Shown here: positions 4,632 to 6,682 of the stretch, piece after piece
How the letters are laid out: every line of letters starts with the position of its first letter
Position numbering within the stretch: position 1 is the stretch's first letter
Origin: Bacteroidales bacterium UBA3663
GTDB taxonomy: Bacteria; Bacteroidota; Bacteroidia; Bacteroidales; UBA3663
Reading direction: 5' to 3'
Length of the DNA: 6,682 nt
Assembly (NCBI GenBank): GCA_002373755.1
Contig: DFJU01000098.1
Location: 1-6,682 of the forward strand
Notes under the pieces: generated by a model
What the model was told of the DNA's origin: nothing
Seen by the model: the letters and a program-made list of their open reading frames with translations, nothing else
Databases searched by the model: none
Position numbers and translations under genes: made by a program

Positions 4632-4636
4632 GTCCG

Positions 4637-6682
4637 ATGATAAAATTTTTTCTCATCTCAGTCCTTTGTTTTGTGGCTTTTATGGCCGATGTCCGATGCG
4701 AGGAAATCGGCATGAAGACGTGGTGGTTTTTCGGCTATGAACGGACGTCCGACGATGGAATCCGTGCCGATGCGAAGGCGTTGAAGGATGCCGGTTTCAA
4801 GGGTGTCGTCTATTATGACCAGAACCATGCGAAGACGCGGAACGGCGCAGATTTGGGCTTTTCGCAGGAGTGGTGGAATCATTTGAAATGTGCGGCCCGG
4901 GCGGCTTCGGAACACGATTTGACCTTCGAGTTGAACATCTCGAACGGCTACGTGGCCGGCGGCCGATGGATTGACCCTGTCCATGCCATGCAGCGGGTGG
5001 CGTCGGCCGATACGATAATCGCCGCAAAAGGTCGCGTAGCGCAGTCTGTAGCGTTGCCCGTCATCACGGGGCGCGATGGTTTTGTGCGCGACATTGCCGT
5101 GCTTGCGTTCCCCGTCGGCGACACTACGCGGATTCGTCACTTCACGGCGCATTATCAGCCGAAAGGGAAGGGCAAGACCGGCGCGATGCAGATTCCGGGG
5201 CCGCGCGGCACGTTCAGCGGCGCGAAGTTTGAGCCATTGGCCGACATCGGAACGCTTCAGGTGAGCGACGACAGCGTGCAGTGGCGCGATGTGCTGACCA
5301 TCAGTCCGATGTATGCCGGACAGGGCTGCTATCCGTATCGGACGAATGCGGTTCCGTCCACCGTCGGCCGATATTTCCGCGTTGATTATCACGGAGATGC
5401 GCGGTTGCGATCGTGGAGCATCGGCCATGAAGCGAAGATGGACCGTTGGGAAGAAAAATCGGGTCTGCAGAGCGAGTTTCCGAAGGACGATTGCACGCCG
5501 CACTACGCGACTTCGGAGGTGTTGCAGCCCGCCGAAATCGTCGATTTGACCGACAGTGTTGCGGCCGATGGTTCGTTGCAGATCACCTTGCCCGAAGGCC
5601 GATGGCACATCCTGCGTCTGGCTGCCGTGTTGACCGGAGCGAAGTCGAAACACGGTCGGCCGGAACTGCTTGGCTATGAGTGTGATAAATTGTCGGTCGA
5701 GGCCGCAGAACTTCATTGGAACAGCTATATGCAGGTCATTCTCGACACGTTGCGCGCGTCGGGAATCAACAACGTCGTGGGCGTGACGATGGATTCGCAC
5801 GAGGGCGGTTCGCAGAACTGGACACCGCTGATGCTCGACGAGTTCCGACAGCGGCGCGGCTACGATTTGCGTCCGTATCTGCCCGTGCTGGCCGGATATG
5901 TGGTTGAATCGGTCGAAAAAAGCGAATCCGTGTTACGCGACTATCGACGCACGATAAGCGACTGCATGACCGACTGCTACTACGCGACTTTTCAGCGTCT
6001 GGCCGCGCGTAACGGACTGACATTCACGGCTCAGGCCATCGGTAATGCGCTCTGTATCCCGGGCGATGCGGTGGCTGTGAAGCGCGTCGTTGACAAACCG
6101 CAGGGCGAGTTCTGGGCATATCAGCAGACGGGAGCCTACGACGTGAAGGATTGTTCGTCGGCCGCGCACCTGTACGGCAAGCCAATCGCATCGGCCGAAG
6201 CCATGACCGATGCCGAATATCACCACACGCCGCTCGAACTGAAACGTGTGGCCGACATAGCGTTTTCGTTTGGCGCACAGGAGTTTGTGGTCTGCGCAAC
6301 GCCGCACATTCCCGAGGTCGAGCCGACGCAGCCGTATGTGGCTGGACGCGAGTACGCCATCAACCGCAGCAACCCGAAGTGGAACGAGCTGAAACCGGTC
6401 TGGACGGCCTTGAACCGCACGATGGAGTGGCTGAGACGTGGCAAGGCGGCTCCAGACGTGCTCGTCTATTTGGGCGACGACGTGCCTGTCAAGACGTTGA
6501 CGCACCTTTTGCCCGATGGCTTGGCCGACCTCGACTGGGATGTCTGTACGGGCGATGCCTTGCAGACGCGACTTTCGCCGACGGCCGATGGACAGCTGAC
6601 CACGCCCGACAGTGTACGCTACCGCGCATTGATTGTCGAAGACGGCATCTACATTTCGACCTATAGCTCATTTTGCAGGATG
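4637..6682 (+). CDS. GH106-like alpha-L-rhamnosidase, secreted, C-terminus beyond window
   Basis: The frame is open from the ATG at 4637 to the window end (682 codons) and resembles glycoside hydrolase family 106, whose known activity is removal of alpha-L-rhamnose from glycans such as pectins. Residues 1 to about 21 (MIKFFLISVLCFVAFMADVRC) look like a signal peptide with no convincing lipobox, so periplasmic or exported location is expected. Family-like segments are GGRW (108-111), SHEGGSQNWTP (387-397), RRGYDLRPYLPVL and SAEAMT, then ATPHIPE and GREYAINRSNPKW. Glu389 and Glu521 are candidate catalytic residues; their 132-residue spacing equals that of the catalytic pair I recall for BT0986 (Glu461, Glu593). 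Complete members usually run to about 900-1100 residues. No TAnnTTTG promoter is visible just upstream, so it may depend on read-through from xpt-guaD or an unseen promoter. Substrate specificity is not known. Confidence 0.85.
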   Translation, partial: MIKFFLISVLCFVAFMADVRCEEIGMKTWWFFGYERTSDDGIRADAKALKDAGFKGVVYYDQNHAKTRNGADLGFSQEWWNHLKCAARAASEHDLTFELNISNGYVAGGRWIDPVHAMQRVASADTIIAAKGRVAQSVALPVITGRDGFVRDIAVLAFPVGDTTRIRHFTAHYQPKGKGKTGAMQIPGPRGTFSGAKFEPLADIGTLQVSDDSVQWRDVLTISPMYAGQGCYPYRTNAVPSTVGRYFRVDYHGDARLRSWSIGHEAKMDRWEEKSGLQSEFPKDDCTPHYATSEVLQPAEIVDLTDSVAADGSLQITLPEGRWHILRLAAVLTGAKSKHGRPELLGYECDKLSVEAAELHWNSYMQVILDTLRASGINNVVGVTMDSHEGGSQNWTPLMLDEFRQRRGYDLRPYLPVLAGYVVESVEKSESVLRDYRRTISDCMTDCYYATFQRLAARNGLTFTAQAIGNALCIPGDAVAVKRVVDKPQGEFWAYQQTGAYDVKDCSSAAHLYGKPIASAEAMTDAEYHHTPLELKRVADIAFSFGAQEFVVCATPHIPEVEPTQPYVAGREYAINRSNPKWNELKPVWTALNRTMEWLRRGKAAPDVLVYLGDDVPVKTLTHLLPDGLADLDWDVCTGDALQTRLSPTADGQLTTPDSVRYRALIVEDGIYISTYSSFCRM

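Noticed and set aside
4637..4700. Lipoprotein signal (lipobox) in the GH106-like protein
   Set aside because: Cys11 and Cys21 are present, but neither is preceded by a proper L-[AS]-[GA]-type lipobox, so a standard signal peptide is the simpler reading.
4658..5800. Long minus-strand open frame opposite the GH106-like gene
   Set aside because: GC-rich coding sequence on the plus strand leaves the reverse strand open; the translation is rich in R and H and shows no domain.

Overview
The window looks like part of a Bacteroidetes chromosome, most likely order Bacteroidales. Seven promoter-like sites match the Bacteroidetes -7 consensus TAnnTTTG, and four of them also have a TTTG -33 element exactly 20 bp upstream. 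Shine-Dalgarno sequences are not evident. The protein set (ArgS, a DUF59/MIP18 iron-sulfur protein, an LpxH-type hydrolase, xanthine phosphoribosyltransferase, guanine deaminase, a GH106-like glycosidase) fits a gut- or rumen-type Bacteroidales; genus is not resolved.

Layout. (1) Positions 1-398, minus strand: the N-terminal 132 codons of arginyl-tRNA synthetase, cut by the window edge. (2) 399-522: a divergent promoter region. (3) 523-843 and 877-1674, plus strand: a probable two-gene operon of a DUF59/MIP18 (SufT-like) Fe-S assembly protein and an LpxH-like UDP-2,3-diacylglucosamine hydrolase. (4) 1675-3541: about 1.9 kb with no credible protein gene. It holds three tandem copies of a promoter + RNA + terminator cassette at a period of about 625-630 bp. 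(5) 3542-4570, plus: a single protein joining xanthine phosphoribosyltransferase to guanine deaminase, with its own promoter and a strong terminator. (6) 4637-6682, plus: the first 682 codons of a secreted GH106-like alpha-L-rhamnosidase, open at the window end.

The most unusual content is region 4. Each cassette has three symmetric or repeated motifs at fixed distances upstream of a near-consensus promoter, then a predicted transcript of about 200-216 nt, then a GNRA-capped intrinsic terminator. The last 104-105 bp are nearly identical in all three. Copies 1 and 2 share their 5' half, whereas copy 3 has an almost entirely different one. In every copy the 5' end of the predicted RNA is complementary to the terminator's 3' end. 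Reading frames are not conserved between copies. This fits a family of paralogous small RNAs that I cannot assign to a known class by eye; 6S-type RNA is one hypothesis to test.

The genes otherwise serve separate housekeeping and carbohydrate roles: tRNA charging, Fe-S maturation, lipid A synthesis, purine salvage (guanine to xanthine to XMP in one polypeptide) and rhamnose-containing glycan breakdown. No functional link between the RNA array and its neighbours can be shown from sequence alone.
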